Shown: positions 54,376 through 63,089 of the stretch, one piece after another
Layout of the letters: every line of letters starts with the position of its first letter
Numbering within the stretch: the first letter of the stretch is position 1
Assembly: GCA_025457615.1 (NCBI GenBank)
Contig: JALOTZ010000009.1
Location: forward strand, 1 to 64,000
Source of the DNA: Verrucomicrobiota bacterium
GTDB lineage: Bacteria; Verrucomicrobiota; Verrucomicrobiia; Limisphaerales; DSYF01
Length of the DNA: 64,000 bases
Direction of reading: 5' to 3'
Notes under the pieces: model-generated
What the model saw: only the letters and a program-made list of their open reading frames with translations
Told to the model about the DNA's origin: nothing
Databases searched by the model: none
Made by a program: the position numbers and the translations under genes

Positions 54376-55761
54376 TCAGTTCGGCACCGCTTTGTCTCCG
54401 TGGGGTCCAAGGGCCGCCGACTGGCTCCGCTTCTGCAAGAGGTCCCGAACCACGCCGGGGTTTTGTTCGGCGACGTTCTTTGATTCCCGGGGATCGGCGA
54501 CACAGTCGTAGAGCTCGGCTGGCGTCTCGCCGCCCCGATCGATCAGCTTCCACCGTCCCTGCTTCAAAGCGTACGACTGCGCGCCGGCCTCCGCTGCGAC
54601 AGTCCACTGCAGCGAAGTGTGGCGGTTGGTCTGGTCCCGCCCCTGCAGCGTGGGCAGGAAGGAGATGCCTGGCAGATCCTTGGGAAGTTCAACACGCGCA
54701 GCCTCCAGCAAGGTCGGCAGAAGGTCCGGTCCGGAGGTCAGGAGGTCCGAGGTCCTGGCCGATCGCGTCCAGAAGGGCCAGCTAACAATGAGCGGCACGC
54801 GCAGCCGGCCCTCGGACAACCCGCCGGCATCCAGGCCAAACCGGCCCGTGCTCTCGAAGAAGCCGGGCTCCGGCGGGCCTTTCGGATCCGGCCCCAGGCT
54901 GCTGGTCAACAGGACGATGGTGTTCGGCGTCAGGCCCCGCTTGTCGAGTTCCGCGAACAACTCGCCCACGTGTTGATCCAGCCGGGTGATGGTGTTGGCT
55001 TTGGCCTGCTGCGCCTCGGGCCAGCCCTGATCGGCGTAAGCCGCCGTCTCCGGGATGGGACCGCGGTAGGCGCCCGCGGCCGCCGGCACCGGATAGCTCA
55101 AGACCAGGAAGAAGGGCCGGAACCGGTTCAGGGGTTCGGGTTTGTTCTGGCGGCAGAAGCGCACCGCCGCCTGGGTGAGCAGGTCGGGAACGTACACGCC
55201 CTGGCCGCGCGCCTGGTTTTCGATCAACGGCACCGCCCCTTCAAACCCTGTGTGCGGATCCCTGCGATACAGATGATCCGCATGAAGATCGCGCGCGTGC
55301 GCCCGACTGTCGTAAGCCACGACCTCCTCAAAGCCCTGACCATGAGCGGCCGCCGGCGAACCCGAAGCCCCCAATCCCCAATACCCGATGTAGCCGGTGT
55401 GATAGCCGGCGTCCTTGAGCCGCGCGGCCACGGACCGGACCTGGTTGGACCCCTCCGCGCCCGGCGCGCCGCCGTAGAGCAGCATCTCGCGGGCGCCCCG
55501 GTCATCGGCTGCTCCAGCATGGAACTCGGTGAATCGCACGCCACGCATGGCCAACGCGTTGATCTGCGGGGTGAGAATCCGCTTCTGGCCATAGCACCCA
55601 AGATCGCCGCCGCCCAATTCGTCGGCCAGGATCAGGACGATATTCGGGCGCCGGGGAGCGGCCTGCGACACCGTGTTGGTCTCCGCCGCGGATCCGGCAA
55701 AGGCTGCGCCAAGCCAGAGTCCGACCAACCAGAGCCCACCTTGTCTGCTCGCTATAGACAT
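54376..55761 (-). CDS. Sulfatase-family protein lacking catalytic residues
   Basis: A 461-residue exported protein with a signal peptide (LWLVGLWLGAAFAGSAAE). The fold is that of type I sulfatases (RPNIVLILADELGGGDLGCYG, then FLVLSYP, a LQWTVAAEAGAQSYALKQG tail). The formylglycine motif CxPSR is replaced: the aligned stretch is FHAGAADDRGAREMLLYG, with Asp where the Cys should be. The later metal-site motif that usually reads SDNG is TSSLGPDP. With these losses it is probably not an active sulfatase; it may bind sulfated sugars or be a decaying paralogue. Typical sulfatase numbers are large in Verrucomicrobia. Confidence 0.8.
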   Translation of the reverse strand: MSIASRQGGLWLVGLWLGAAFAGSAAETNTVSQAAPRRPNIVLILADELGGGDLGCYGQKRILTPQINALAMRGVRFTEFHAGAADDRGAREMLLYGGAPGAEGSNQVRSVAARLKDAGYHTGYIGYWGLGASGSPAAAHGQGFEEVVAYDSRAHARDLHADHLYRRDPHTGFEGAVPLIENQARGQGVYVPDLLTQAAVRFCRQNKPEPLNRFRPFFLVLSYPVPAAAGAYRGPIPETAAYADQGWPEAQQAKANTITRLDQHVGELFAELDKRGLTPNTIVLLTSSLGPDPKGPPEPGFFESTGRFGLDAGGLSEGRLRVPLIVSWPFWTRSARTSDLLTSGPDLLPTLLEAARVELPKDLPGISFLPTLQGRDQTNRHTSLQWTVAAEAGAQSYALKQGRWKLIDRGGETPAELYDCVADPRESKNVAEQNPGVVRDLLQKRSQSAALGPHGDKAVPN

Positions 55762-55892
55762 GCCGGAAGTCTGCGGGACCCACCCGAGGCCGTCGAATCA
55801 AAACCAGTGAGGCCGCAGCGCACTCCGCCGAAGCCCTCCGCCCTCCGTGACTCAAACTTTACAGCGCGGGCAGGGGGCCACAGACTGGGGCC

Positions 55893-56090
55893 ATGAGTCT
55901 GGATCATCTCGGGTGGTTGTTGGTTGCGGGAATCGTTCTGGCAACGGCCTCCTGGGCGTTGCCCCACCTTTTTTCACGCGAGGCACGGTTGGGAAGGCGG
56001 CGGCGGCGCAACCACTGCCGGCTGGAACCCCGGGACCAGCATCCCATGGTCAAGCTCAGCGTCCGCACCCGGTCGAAAGCCAAGCGGTAA
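55893..56090 (+). CDS. Small membrane protein with basic C-terminus
   Basis: A 65-residue frame with one transmembrane helix (LGWLLVAGIVLATASWALP) and a strongly basic tail (REARLGRRRRRNHCRLEP and VKLSVRTRSKAKR). The ending resembles small uncharacterised proteins I associate with this group (RRRRNYGR...PMVKLAVKT), but that is from memory of the pattern and not tested. It starts with ATG 132 bases after the divergent sulfatase start and ends 25 bases before argB, so it may be read together with argB. Function unknown. Confidence 0.5.
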   Translation: MSLDHLGWLLVAGIVLATASWALPHLFSREARLGRRRRRNHCRLEPRDQHPMVKLSVRTRSKAKR

Positions 56091-56115
56091 CCACCGCCCG
56101 CCGATCCAGAACCTC

Positions 56116-56994
56116 ATGCAAGCGCTCATCGACAAAGCCGCCACCCTCATGGAGGCGTTGCCGTACCTGCAGAAATTCCGCAGCCAGACCTTCGTGGTGA
56201 AATACGGCGGCAGTTTCATGGACTCGCCCGACCCGGAGGTGCGCGGCAGCGTGGCGCGTGACGTGGTGTTCCTCGAGGCGGTGGGCATCAACCCGGTGGT
56301 CGTCCACGGTGGCGGCAAGGCCATCACGCGGGCCCTGGAACAGTCCGGCGTGAAGACGGAGTTCGTCCAGGGCCAGCGCCGGACCAGCGCCGAGACCGTG
56401 GATGTGGTCGAACGCGTGCTGTCCCGCGAAATCAACCCCGAGATCGTGGAGATGATCAACACGCTGGGCGGCAAGGCGCGCGGCTTTTCCGGCGCCGACA
56501 TCTTCACCTGCCGCAAGAAACTCCTCCGCACCCCCGACGGTCAGGAGCTGGACGTCGGGTTCGTCGGTGAGGTCACCGCGGTCAACCTGGACCCCATCCG
56601 CCAGTGCATCTGGCGCAGCGTGACCCCGGTGATCAGCCCCACCGCCCGGGGCGAGGATGGTCAACTCTACAACTGCAACGCCGACGTGGCCGCCGCGCAG
56701 ATGGCCATCGCGCTCAAAGCCAGCCGCCTGTTCTTCATGAGCGATGTGCCCGGATTGCTGCGCGACCCGAAGGACCCGTCCACCTTGATCTCCCACCTGC
56801 GCGTCGAGGAGGTGGACGGACTAAAGCAGGCGGGCATTATCGACAAGGGCATGATTCCCAAGGTGGACAGCGCCATCGAAGCCGTGCGCGCGGGGGTGAA
56901 GAAGGTGGCGTTCATCGACGGGCGCCTCCAGCACTCCGCCCTTCTGGAAATCTTCACGGACCGGGGGGTCGGCACCGAGGTTGTGCCGGACTAG
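56116..56994 (+). CDS. argB: Acetylglutamate kinase
   Basis: A 292-residue amino-acid kinase phosphorylating N-acetylglutamate in arginine synthesis. Motifs are FVVKYGGSFM (nucleotide-binding Lys), NPVVVHGGGKAITRAL, NCNADVAAAQMAIAL and LFFMSDVPGLLRD, and the ending GVGTEVVPD is typical. An N-terminal helix longer than in E. coli ArgB (before KYGG) suggests the arginine-sensitive hexameric type. The ATG at 56116 gives MQALIDKAATLMEALPYLQK, as in that group. It converges on argF with a seven-base gap. Confidence 0.96.
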   Translation: MQALIDKAATLMEALPYLQKFRSQTFVVKYGGSFMDSPDPEVRGSVARDVVFLEAVGINPVVVHGGGKAITRALEQSGVKTEFVQGQRRTSAETVDVVERVLSREINPEIVEMINTLGGKARGFSGADIFTCRKKLLRTPDGQELDVGFVGEVTAVNLDPIRQCIWRSVTPVISPTARGEDGQLYNCNADVAAAQMAIALKASRLFFMSDVPGLLRDPKDPSTLISHLRVEEVDGLKQAGIIDKGMIPKVDSAIEAVRAGVKKVAFIDGRLQHSALLEIFTDRGVGTEVVPD

Positions 56995-57001
56995 CCCGGG
57001 T

Positions 57002-57898
57002 TCAAGACACCAGCCATTCCAGGATGGCTTTCTGGACGTGGAGCCGGTTCTCGGCCTGGGCGAAGATGGTGTCGGCATGCGCCTCGAATGTGGCCTCGTC
57101 GATTTCCTTGCCGCGGTAGGCCGGCAGGCAATGCATGACCAGGGCGCCCGGCTTGGCCCGCGCGACCACAGAGGCATTGATCTGGTATCCGGCCAGCGCC
57201 TCCCAACGCTCCCGCGCTTCATCTTCCTTGCCCATCGAAACCCACACATCCGTGTAGAGCACATCCGCCCCCTGAGCCGCCTCGCGAAGATCGTCCGTGA
57301 CCCGAATGTTGCCCCCCGCGCGTTTCACCAGGGCCGGGTCCGGCTGGTAGGCCCGGGGCGCGGCGATGCGCAGCTCGAAGCCGAGCTTGCCCGCCGCGAA
57401 GATCCACGAGGCCGGCACATTGCAGGCGCCGTCCCCGGCAAACGCCACCACGCGCCCCTCGATCGAGCCCAGCCGCTCCTGCATCGTGAACACGTCCGCC
57501 AGCAATTGGCACGGATGCTCGGCGTCGGTGAGCGCGTTGATCACGGGGATGCCGGACAACGCCGCCATTTCCTCGACCTCGCTCTGCGCGTAGGTGCGGA
57601 TGATCACGCCATGGACCATGCGGCCCAGCACGCGGGCCGTGTCCCGGACCGGCTCGCCGCGTCCCAGTTGGATATCATTGGCGTTGAGGAAGAGCGGCCG
57701 GGCCCCCAGTTCGTGCAGGCCCACCTCGAACGACACGCGGGTGCGGGTGGAAGATTTCGAGAAGATCATCGCCCAAGTCTGGCCTTCGAGGGGGCGCAGC
57801 GGGTGCCGACCGCGCTGACGCTTCATCGGGCCGGAGGCCGCCAGCACGGATCGCATGTCCGCCACCGCCATCTTCTCAATGCTCAACAAATGTCTCAT
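57002..57898 (-). CDS. argF: Ornithine carbamoyltransferase
   Basis: A 298-residue transcarbamylase joining carbamoyl phosphate and ornithine to form citrulline. Motifs are FSKSSTRTRVSFEVG (carbamoyl-phosphate binding), INALTDAEHPCQLLADV with the HPCQ ligand set, and HCLPAYRG (ornithine-side loop). The middle reads FAGDGACNVPASW, where ArgF proteins usually have DGNNVxxSW, a mild departure. The ATG at 57898 gives MRHLLSIEKM, the natural start; the longer frame at 57925 adds nine residues without support. argB is on the other strand, so the two are not one operon. Confidence 0.93.
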   Translation of the reverse strand: MRHLLSIEKMAVADMRSVLAASGPMKRQRGRHPLRPLEGQTWAMIFSKSSTRTRVSFEVGLHELGARPLFLNANDIQLGRGEPVRDTARVLGRMVHGVIIRTYAQSEVEEMAALSGIPVINALTDAEHPCQLLADVFTMQERLGSIEGRVVAFAGDGACNVPASWIFAAGKLGFELRIAAPRAYQPDPALVKRAGGNIRVTDDLREAAQGADVLYTDVWVSMGKEDEARERWEALAGYQINASVVARAKPGALVMHCLPAYRGKEIDEATFEAHADTIFAQAENRLHVQKAILEWLVS

Positions 57899-58036
57899 AA
57901 AAACAATGCACGCCGGTTCGTCCAACAGGTGGCATCCTCCATACGGCGTCGCCCGGGTGGATTAACGACGTTAAAGCGGAAGCTTGCGGCAACCGCAGCC
58001 GGACCTCAAGCCGGCTTTTCGCCCCGCACCCCGCTC

Positions 58037-58200
58037 GGGTGCATCTGGACACTGCCCCCCGGCGCGCGGCCTTCAGGCCGCTTCCACGTCCGAAGGGCAC
58101 TCGATGAAACGCTTGTTCCGCGGGCTGGCGAATGCTGAAGCGGCATCCATGCCGCGCCCCGGCCGGAATTGCGTTCGAGGACAGTGTTAAGATGCACCCC
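58037..58200 (+). repeat. Family A MITE-like repeat, copy 3
   Basis: The copy with the best-matched ends: left GGGTGCATCTGGACACTG and right, reverse-complemented, GGGTGCATCTTAACACTG, two mismatches. The internal hairpin GCGGCCTTCAGGCCGC and the block GATGAAACGCTTGTTCCGCG are the same as in copies 1 and 2. It fills the middle of the 419-base gap between argF and the EF-G paralogue; the rest of that gap (57899-58036 and 58201-58317) has no gene I can support. Confidence 0.78.
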
Positions 58201-58317
58201 CCCCGCTCCCCCGGTTCCGAACCGGCCGGAGCGGGAGATCCAAGAAACCGCACTGAGCGCCGGAGCACTGACGCCCAATCCAACCTCGAAGGCCCCCCGG
58301 AGACCCGGCCCGGACCA

Positions 58318-60405
58318 TCAATCGTGGTTCTTCTTCGATTCCTTGGCCTCGACCACAACCTTGCCTTCCAGTTCGCGCGGCATTTCCTCGTAGTGGCTGA
58401 ACTCCTCGGTGTGCACCGCCCGGCCGCCGGTGAGGGAACGCAGGACCGTGGCGTAGTGATGCAATTCGCGGGCGGGGACTTCCGCGTTCAACACCTGCAA
58501 CGCGCCATCGGCCTCCATCCCCATCACCTTGCCACGGCGGCTTGAAAGATCACCGATGACCTTGCCCACAGCCTCCTCGGGGACGCGAATCTGCAGCTTG
58601 TGCACAGGCTCCAGCAGGCAGGGTTTGGCAGCCGCGAACGCCTCGCGGAACGCCTCCTTGCCGGCAATCTGGAAGGCCACATCCCCGGAATCCACCGGGT
58701 GCATCTTGCCGTCGTAGAAATCAATCTTCACATCCACAATGCGGTATCCGGCGAGAATGCCTTCCGCACAGGCCGAGTTGACCCCCTTCTCGACCGACGG
58801 CACATAGACCCGGTCCACGTTCTGGCCCACCAGGGACTGGGTGAATTCGATGCCGCTGTCGCGCGGCTTGGGCTCGATGCGCATCCAGACCTCGGCAAAC
58901 TGCCCCGCGCCGCCTGTCTGCTTCTTGTGCCGATACTTGGATTCCGACCGCGACTTGATGGTTTCGCGGTACGGGATCTTGGCGGCGGCCAGGTCGATAT
59001 CGACCTTGTAGCGGCGCCGGAGCCGGTCGGCCACCACCTCGAGGTGCAACTCGCCCTGCCCGGACAGCACGGTCTGATGCAGTTCGGAATCGACGCGGTA
59101 GGTGAACGACGGATCCTCCTCGTGCAGCGCGGCCAGTCCGGTGGCGATCTTGTCCTCCTCGCCCTTGGTTTTGATGACCAGGGCGGATTGGAGGTTGGGC
59201 TTGGGGTAGCGGACCTTGGGCAATTTGACCGGGCGTTTGCCGCCACTGAGGGTGTTGCCCGTGTGCGTGTCGCGCAGTTTCACGGCCGCGCCGATATCGC
59301 CGGCGTTGAGCAGGGGCACATGGGTGCGGTTCTTGCCGTTGACGATGTAGATCTGGCCGAGTTTCTCGCTGACGCTGCGATCGGTGTTGAACAACTCGCC
59401 GCCGAACCTGGCCTGGCCGGCGTAAACCCGGAAGAAGCTCATCTCGCCAAACTGGGCCTCGTTCTGCGTCTTGAACACGTAGGCCACCGCGTCGTCCTTC
59501 TCGTTCAAGGCCACCAGCACCGGCTTGCCGTTGGCATCCTCGGCCTCCACGGTCGCGCGATCGACCGGGGACGAACCGTACTTGGCAATGAAGTCCATGA
59601 GGCGCGCCACCCCCACGTTGCGCTCGGCCGAGGTGCAGAACAGGGGGATGAACGACTGCTTCTGCACCGCCGCGTGCAGCCCGGCGCGCAGTTCATCCTC
59701 GGTCAACGTCCCCTTGTCCATCCACTTCTCCATCAGCGAGTCGTCGGCCTCGGCGATGAACTCGATCAGTTCCTGGTGCAGCTTGCTGACGCGTTCCACC
59801 CACTCGCCGGCGGCGGGCGCTTCGGTGAACTTGCCGCTCTGGTCCGTGGCGTACGTCGTGATCTCGCTGCGGGGCACATCCAGCAACTGGTTGAACCCGG
59901 CGCCGGGATTGACCGGCAGGGTCATCGGAAACACGCGCGCGCCAAAGTGCTCGCGGCATTGCTCCAGCACCTGCTCGAAGTGGGTCTCCTCCCGGTCGAA
60001 CGCGTTGACCACGATCATCTTCGGGATGCCGGACTGGCTGGCGAACTTCCAGACGGTGTCGGTGCCCACATTCACGCCATGGTTCGCATGCACCACCACC
60101 AGGGCAAAGTCACTGGCCCGCAACGCCCCCAGGCTCTCGCAGATGAAGTCCGAATAACCCGGGCAGTCGATCAGGTTGAACTTCTTGTCCAGCCAGTCCA
60201 GGTGCATCAGCGTCGAGGAGACGGAAATCTTCCGCTGCTGCTCGACCACGTGGTAGTCGGACACCGTGTTGCCGGCCTGGATGGATCCCATGCGGTTGAT
60301 TTCCCCCGCGCAGGCCAGCATGGCCTCGCTGAGCATGGTCTTCCCGCTGGAGGCGTGGCCCACGATGGAAAAGTTCCGGATGTCTGCGGCGTGATAGTCT
60401 TTCAT
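58318..60405 (-). CDS. Elongation factor G-like translational GTPase (EF-G paralogue)
   Basis: A 695-residue five-domain translation GTPase. G1 is GHASSGKTMLSE (canonical EF-G has GHIDAGKTT), G3 is DCPGYSDF, and the G4 position reads NAFDRE where NKxD is normal. Domain IV has the tip-like stretch KKQTGGAGQFAEVWMRIEP, and domain V is present. It looks like the EF-G group with SSGKT (EF-G2 / fusA2-type) that carries altered guanine-contact residues. A house-keeping fusA is probably elsewhere. It may act in ribosome rescue or a special translocation role, which is inference. Confidence 0.88.
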   Translation of the reverse strand: MKDYHAADIRNFSIVGHASSGKTMLSEAMLACAGEINRMGSIQAGNTVSDYHVVEQQRKISVSSTLMHLDWLDKKFNLIDCPGYSDFICESLGALRASDFALVVVHANHGVNVGTDTVWKFASQSGIPKMIVVNAFDREETHFEQVLEQCREHFGARVFPMTLPVNPGAGFNQLLDVPRSEITTYATDQSGKFTEAPAAGEWVERVSKLHQELIEFIAEADDSLMEKWMDKGTLTEDELRAGLHAAVQKQSFIPLFCTSAERNVGVARLMDFIAKYGSSPVDRATVEAEDANGKPVLVALNEKDDAVAYVFKTQNEAQFGEMSFFRVYAGQARFGGELFNTDRSVSEKLGQIYIVNGKNRTHVPLLNAGDIGAAVKLRDTHTGNTLSGGKRPVKLPKVRYPKPNLQSALVIKTKGEEDKIATGLAALHEEDPSFTYRVDSELHQTVLSGQGELHLEVVADRLRRRYKVDIDLAAAKIPYRETIKSRSESKYRHKKQTGGAGQFAEVWMRIEPKPRDSGIEFTQSLVGQNVDRVYVPSVEKGVNSACAEGILAGYRIVDVKIDFYDGKMHPVDSGDVAFQIAGKEAFREAFAAAKPCLLEPVHKLQIRVPEEAVGKVIGDLSSRRGKVMGMEADGALQVLNAEVPARELHHYATVLRSLTGGRAVHTEEFSHYEEMPRELEGKVVVEAKESKKNHD

Positions 60406-60582
60406 AATGTTGCTTGGTGTCTTAGAAATCAGCTTCGTTCAAAATCAGGCGTGAAGTGAGCTTAATCACCCCCGGCGCGGCAAGCCAAGGACGGATTCGC
60501 GCCGTGCAACTGGGGCTTGTGGCCACCGGCCATTCTGGCATGCTCCTCCCCCGCGAAACCTGACCACAACACCGAAGCTGTC

Positions 60583-61872
60583 ATGAAATTCGAAACCCTC
60601 TGCCTGCACGGCGGACAACAACCCGACCCCACCACCACGGCCCGGGCGGTGCCAATCTACCGCACCTCCTCCTACCAGTTCCGCAACACGGCGCATGCGG
60701 CGAATCTCTTCGCGCTGCGCGAACTGGGCAACATCTACACCCGCCTGATGAACCCCACGACCGACGTGCTCGAGAAGCGCGTCGCAATGCTGGAAGGGGC
60801 GCCGGAAATGGGCGGGCTGGCCCTGGCTTCCGGCACGAGCGGCGTGTTCTACTCGGTGATCAACCTCGCCGGCGCGGGCGACAACATCATCAGCGCCCGC
60901 AACCTCTACGGCGGCACCTACACCCAGTTCAACGACATCCTCCCCAAGCTCGGCATCACGGTGAAGTTCGTGGACTCGAACGATCCGCAGAATTTCGCCC
61001 GGGCCATCGATGGCCGGACCCGGGCGCTGTTCTGTGAAACGGTGTCCAACCCGGCCCTCGAAGTTGTCGATCTCGAAGCGGTGGCCCGGGTGGCGCACGC
61101 CGCGGGTCTGCCGTTGATGGTGGACGCCACCTTCTCCACGCCTTACCTGACCCAACCGCTGGCGCACGGGGCGGACATCGTCGTGCATTCGCTGACCAAG
61201 TGGTTTGGCGGCCACGGCACCGGGATCGGCGGGGTGGTGGTGGACAGCGGTCGCTTCCCGTGGAATGCGGGCAAACACCCGCTCTTCGACGAGCCCGACA
61301 CCTCGTATCACGGGTTGCGCTGGGGTCATGACCTGCCGGCTCCGCTGGCCCCGCTGGCCTACATCCTGCGCATGCGCACCGTGCCGCTGCGCAACCTGGG
61401 CGCGTGCATTTCGCCGGACAACTCCTGGATCTTCCTGCAGGGCATCGAGACCCTGCCGCTGCGCATGGAACGCCACTGCCAGAACGCCAGGACCGTGGCC
61501 GAACACCTCAAGCACCACAAGCGCGTCGAGTGGATTCGTTTCCCCGGCCTGCCCGGCGACCCGATGTTCGAGCTCAACCAGAAATACCTGAAGGGCAAGG
61601 GCGGCTCGATGGTGGTCTTCGGCATCAAGGGCGGCGCGGCGGCGGGCAGCAAGCTCATCGACTCCCTCAAGCTGTTCTCGCACCTGGCCAATGTGGGCGA
61701 TGCGAAGAGCCTGGCCATTCACCCGGCCACCACCACCCATTCCCAGTTGAACGACGCGCAGCAACGGGCGGCCGGCATCACCCCCGAGATGGTGCGGTTG
61801 AGCGTCGGCATCGAGAACGTGGACGACCTCATCGCCGATCTCGACCAGGCCCTGGCCGCGGCCGCGGCTTGA
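60583..61872 (+). CDS. metY: O-acetylhomoserine sulfhydrylase (aminocarboxypropyltransferase)
   Basis: A 429-residue PLP enzyme of the Cys/Met metabolism family that makes homocysteine from O-acetylhomoserine and sulfide. The family start FETLCLHGGQQPDPTTTARA, the substrate loop NIYTRLMNPTTDVLEKR, and the PLP Lys in HSLTKWFGGHGT are all present; the ending SVGIENVDDLIADLDQAL is typical. The ATG at 60583 is the natural start. It is 68 bases before metX in the same direction, and its sulfide would come from the sulfate-assimilation operon at 28-33 kb. Confidence 0.95.
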   Translation: MKFETLCLHGGQQPDPTTTARAVPIYRTSSYQFRNTAHAANLFALRELGNIYTRLMNPTTDVLEKRVAMLEGAPEMGGLALASGTSGVFYSVINLAGAGDNIISARNLYGGTYTQFNDILPKLGITVKFVDSNDPQNFARAIDGRTRALFCETVSNPALEVVDLEAVARVAHAAGLPLMVDATFSTPYLTQPLAHGADIVVHSLTKWFGGHGTGIGGVVVDSGRFPWNAGKHPLFDEPDTSYHGLRWGHDLPAPLAPLAYILRMRTVPLRNLGACISPDNSWIFLQGIETLPLRMERHCQNARTVAEHLKHHKRVEWIRFPGLPGDPMFELNQKYLKGKGGSMVVFGIKGGAAAGSKLIDSLKLFSHLANVGDAKSLAIHPATTTHSQLNDAQQRAAGITPEMVRLSVGIENVDDLIADLDQALAAAAA

Positions 61873-61926
61873 GGGTTGAAGGCCTTGGCCTGCCGCGCCG
61901 GGACACCCCTGCCTGGCGCGGCGCGC

Positions 61927-61931
61927 AGGAG
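61927..61931 (+). promoter_or_regulatory. Ribosome binding site for metX
   Basis: AGGAG lies nine bases before a TTG at 61941. It is one of the few strong Shine-Dalgarno sites in the window and decides the unusual TTG start, because no ATG or GTG in this frame fits the family N-terminus. Confidence 0.6.
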
Positions 61932-61940
61932 AATCACGCA

Positions 61941-63089
61941 TTGGAGACGGTTCAAACCCAATTCCTGCCCCTGACCCAACCGGGACAGCCTTTCCGGCTG
62001 TTTCGCGGGGGATCCCTGTCCGACGCTAGACTGGCCTACGAGACGTATGGAAAGCTCAACGCGCACAAATCCAACGCCATCCTCGTCTTTCACGCGCTCA
62101 GCGCCAGCCAGCACGCCGCCGGATTCAATCCGGCGGTGGACAGCGTCGGCTCCCGCTGGACAGATGAGTGCCAGACGGGTTGGTGGGACGGGTTCATCGG
62201 TCCGGGCAGGGCGATCGACACCAAGCGCTTCTTCGTGATTTGTGCCAACTGGCTGGGGGGTTGTTACGGATCCACCGGCCCGTCCAGCGTGAACCCCGTC
62301 ACCAGCAAACCCTACGGATCCGCTTTTCCCCGTCTGGCCCTGGCAGACCAGGTGAACGCCCAGGTCCAACTGCTCGACGCCCTGGGCATCGACCAGTTGC
62401 ACGCGGCGGTGGGCGCCTCGCTCGGGGGCATCCTCACCCTCACCCTGGCCATGCGCTTCCCGGAACGGGTGAGGATTGTCCTGCCGGTGGCCACCGGCGC
62501 CCGCGTCACCCCCCTGCAGCGCATACACAACTTCGAACAGATCTATGCCATCGAGTCGGACCCCGATTTCAACCGGGGCGACTACGACCCGGCCCGGCCT
62601 CCCAATCGCGGTCTGGCCATCGCGCGGATGATCGGCCACAAGACCTATGTGTCGTTGAGCGCCATGCAGGAGCGCGCGCGGGATGAGATCGTCACCCACT
62701 CGGATGACCTGTCCTGGTATCCGCTCTCCAGCACCCTCGAATCCTACATGCTGCACCAGGCGCAGAAGTTCGTGCGGCGCTTCGATGCCAACACCTACCT
62801 GCGGATTCTCGATGCCTGGCAGCGGCTGGATCTGGCCGCGGAAGCCGGATGCGAATCGATCGAGGAGGCGTTCATGAAGTGCCGCAACCACAAGTTCCTG
62901 GTCTTCTCGATCGATTCCGACGTCTGCTACTATCCCGAGGAACAGGCGGAGATCATGGAATACCTGAAGAAAGCGGGGGCGGATGCGACCCGGATCACGG
63001 TGCACACGGAGAAGGGGCACGATTCCTTCCTGCTCGAACCCGCCCTGTTCCGACCCTATTTCCGGGCGCTGCTCATGGATAACCTCTGA
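61941..63089 (+). CDS. metX: Homoserine O-acetyltransferase
   Basis: A 382-residue alpha/beta-hydrolase that acetylates homoserine for methionine synthesis. The nucleophile elbow is AVGASLGGILTL (Ser), with the other catalytic residues in FSIDSDVCYYP (Asp) and EKGHDSFL (His). The usual stretch NLLGGCYGSTGPSS appears as NWLGGCYGSTGPSSVNP. Length and layout are typical of MetX; a few MetX-family members use succinyl-CoA instead, so the acyl donor is a prediction. It starts with TTG after a strong AGGAG site and follows metY. Confidence 0.93.
   Translation: METVQTQFLPLTQPGQPFRLFRGGSLSDARLAYETYGKLNAHKSNAILVFHALSASQHAAGFNPAVDSVGSRWTDECQTGWWDGFIGPGRAIDTKRFFVICANWLGGCYGSTGPSSVNPVTSKPYGSAFPRLALADQVNAQVQLLDALGIDQLHAAVGASLGGILTLTLAMRFPERVRIVLPVATGARVTPLQRIHNFEQIYAIESDPDFNRGDYDPARPPNRGLAIARMIGHKTYVSLSAMQERARDEIVTHSDDLSWYPLSSTLESYMLHQAQKFVRRFDANTYLRILDAWQRLDLAAEAGCESIEEAFMKCRNHKFLVFSIDSDVCYYPEEQAEIMEYLKKAGADATRITVHTEKGHDSFLLEPALFRPYFRALLMDNL

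Noticed and set aside
60406-60582. Possible SAM-responsive riboswitch in the leader of metY
   Set aside because: Small hairpins (TGGCC-ACC-GGCCA) are present, but I could not match the conserved core of SAM-I, SAM-II or SAH riboswitches by eye.
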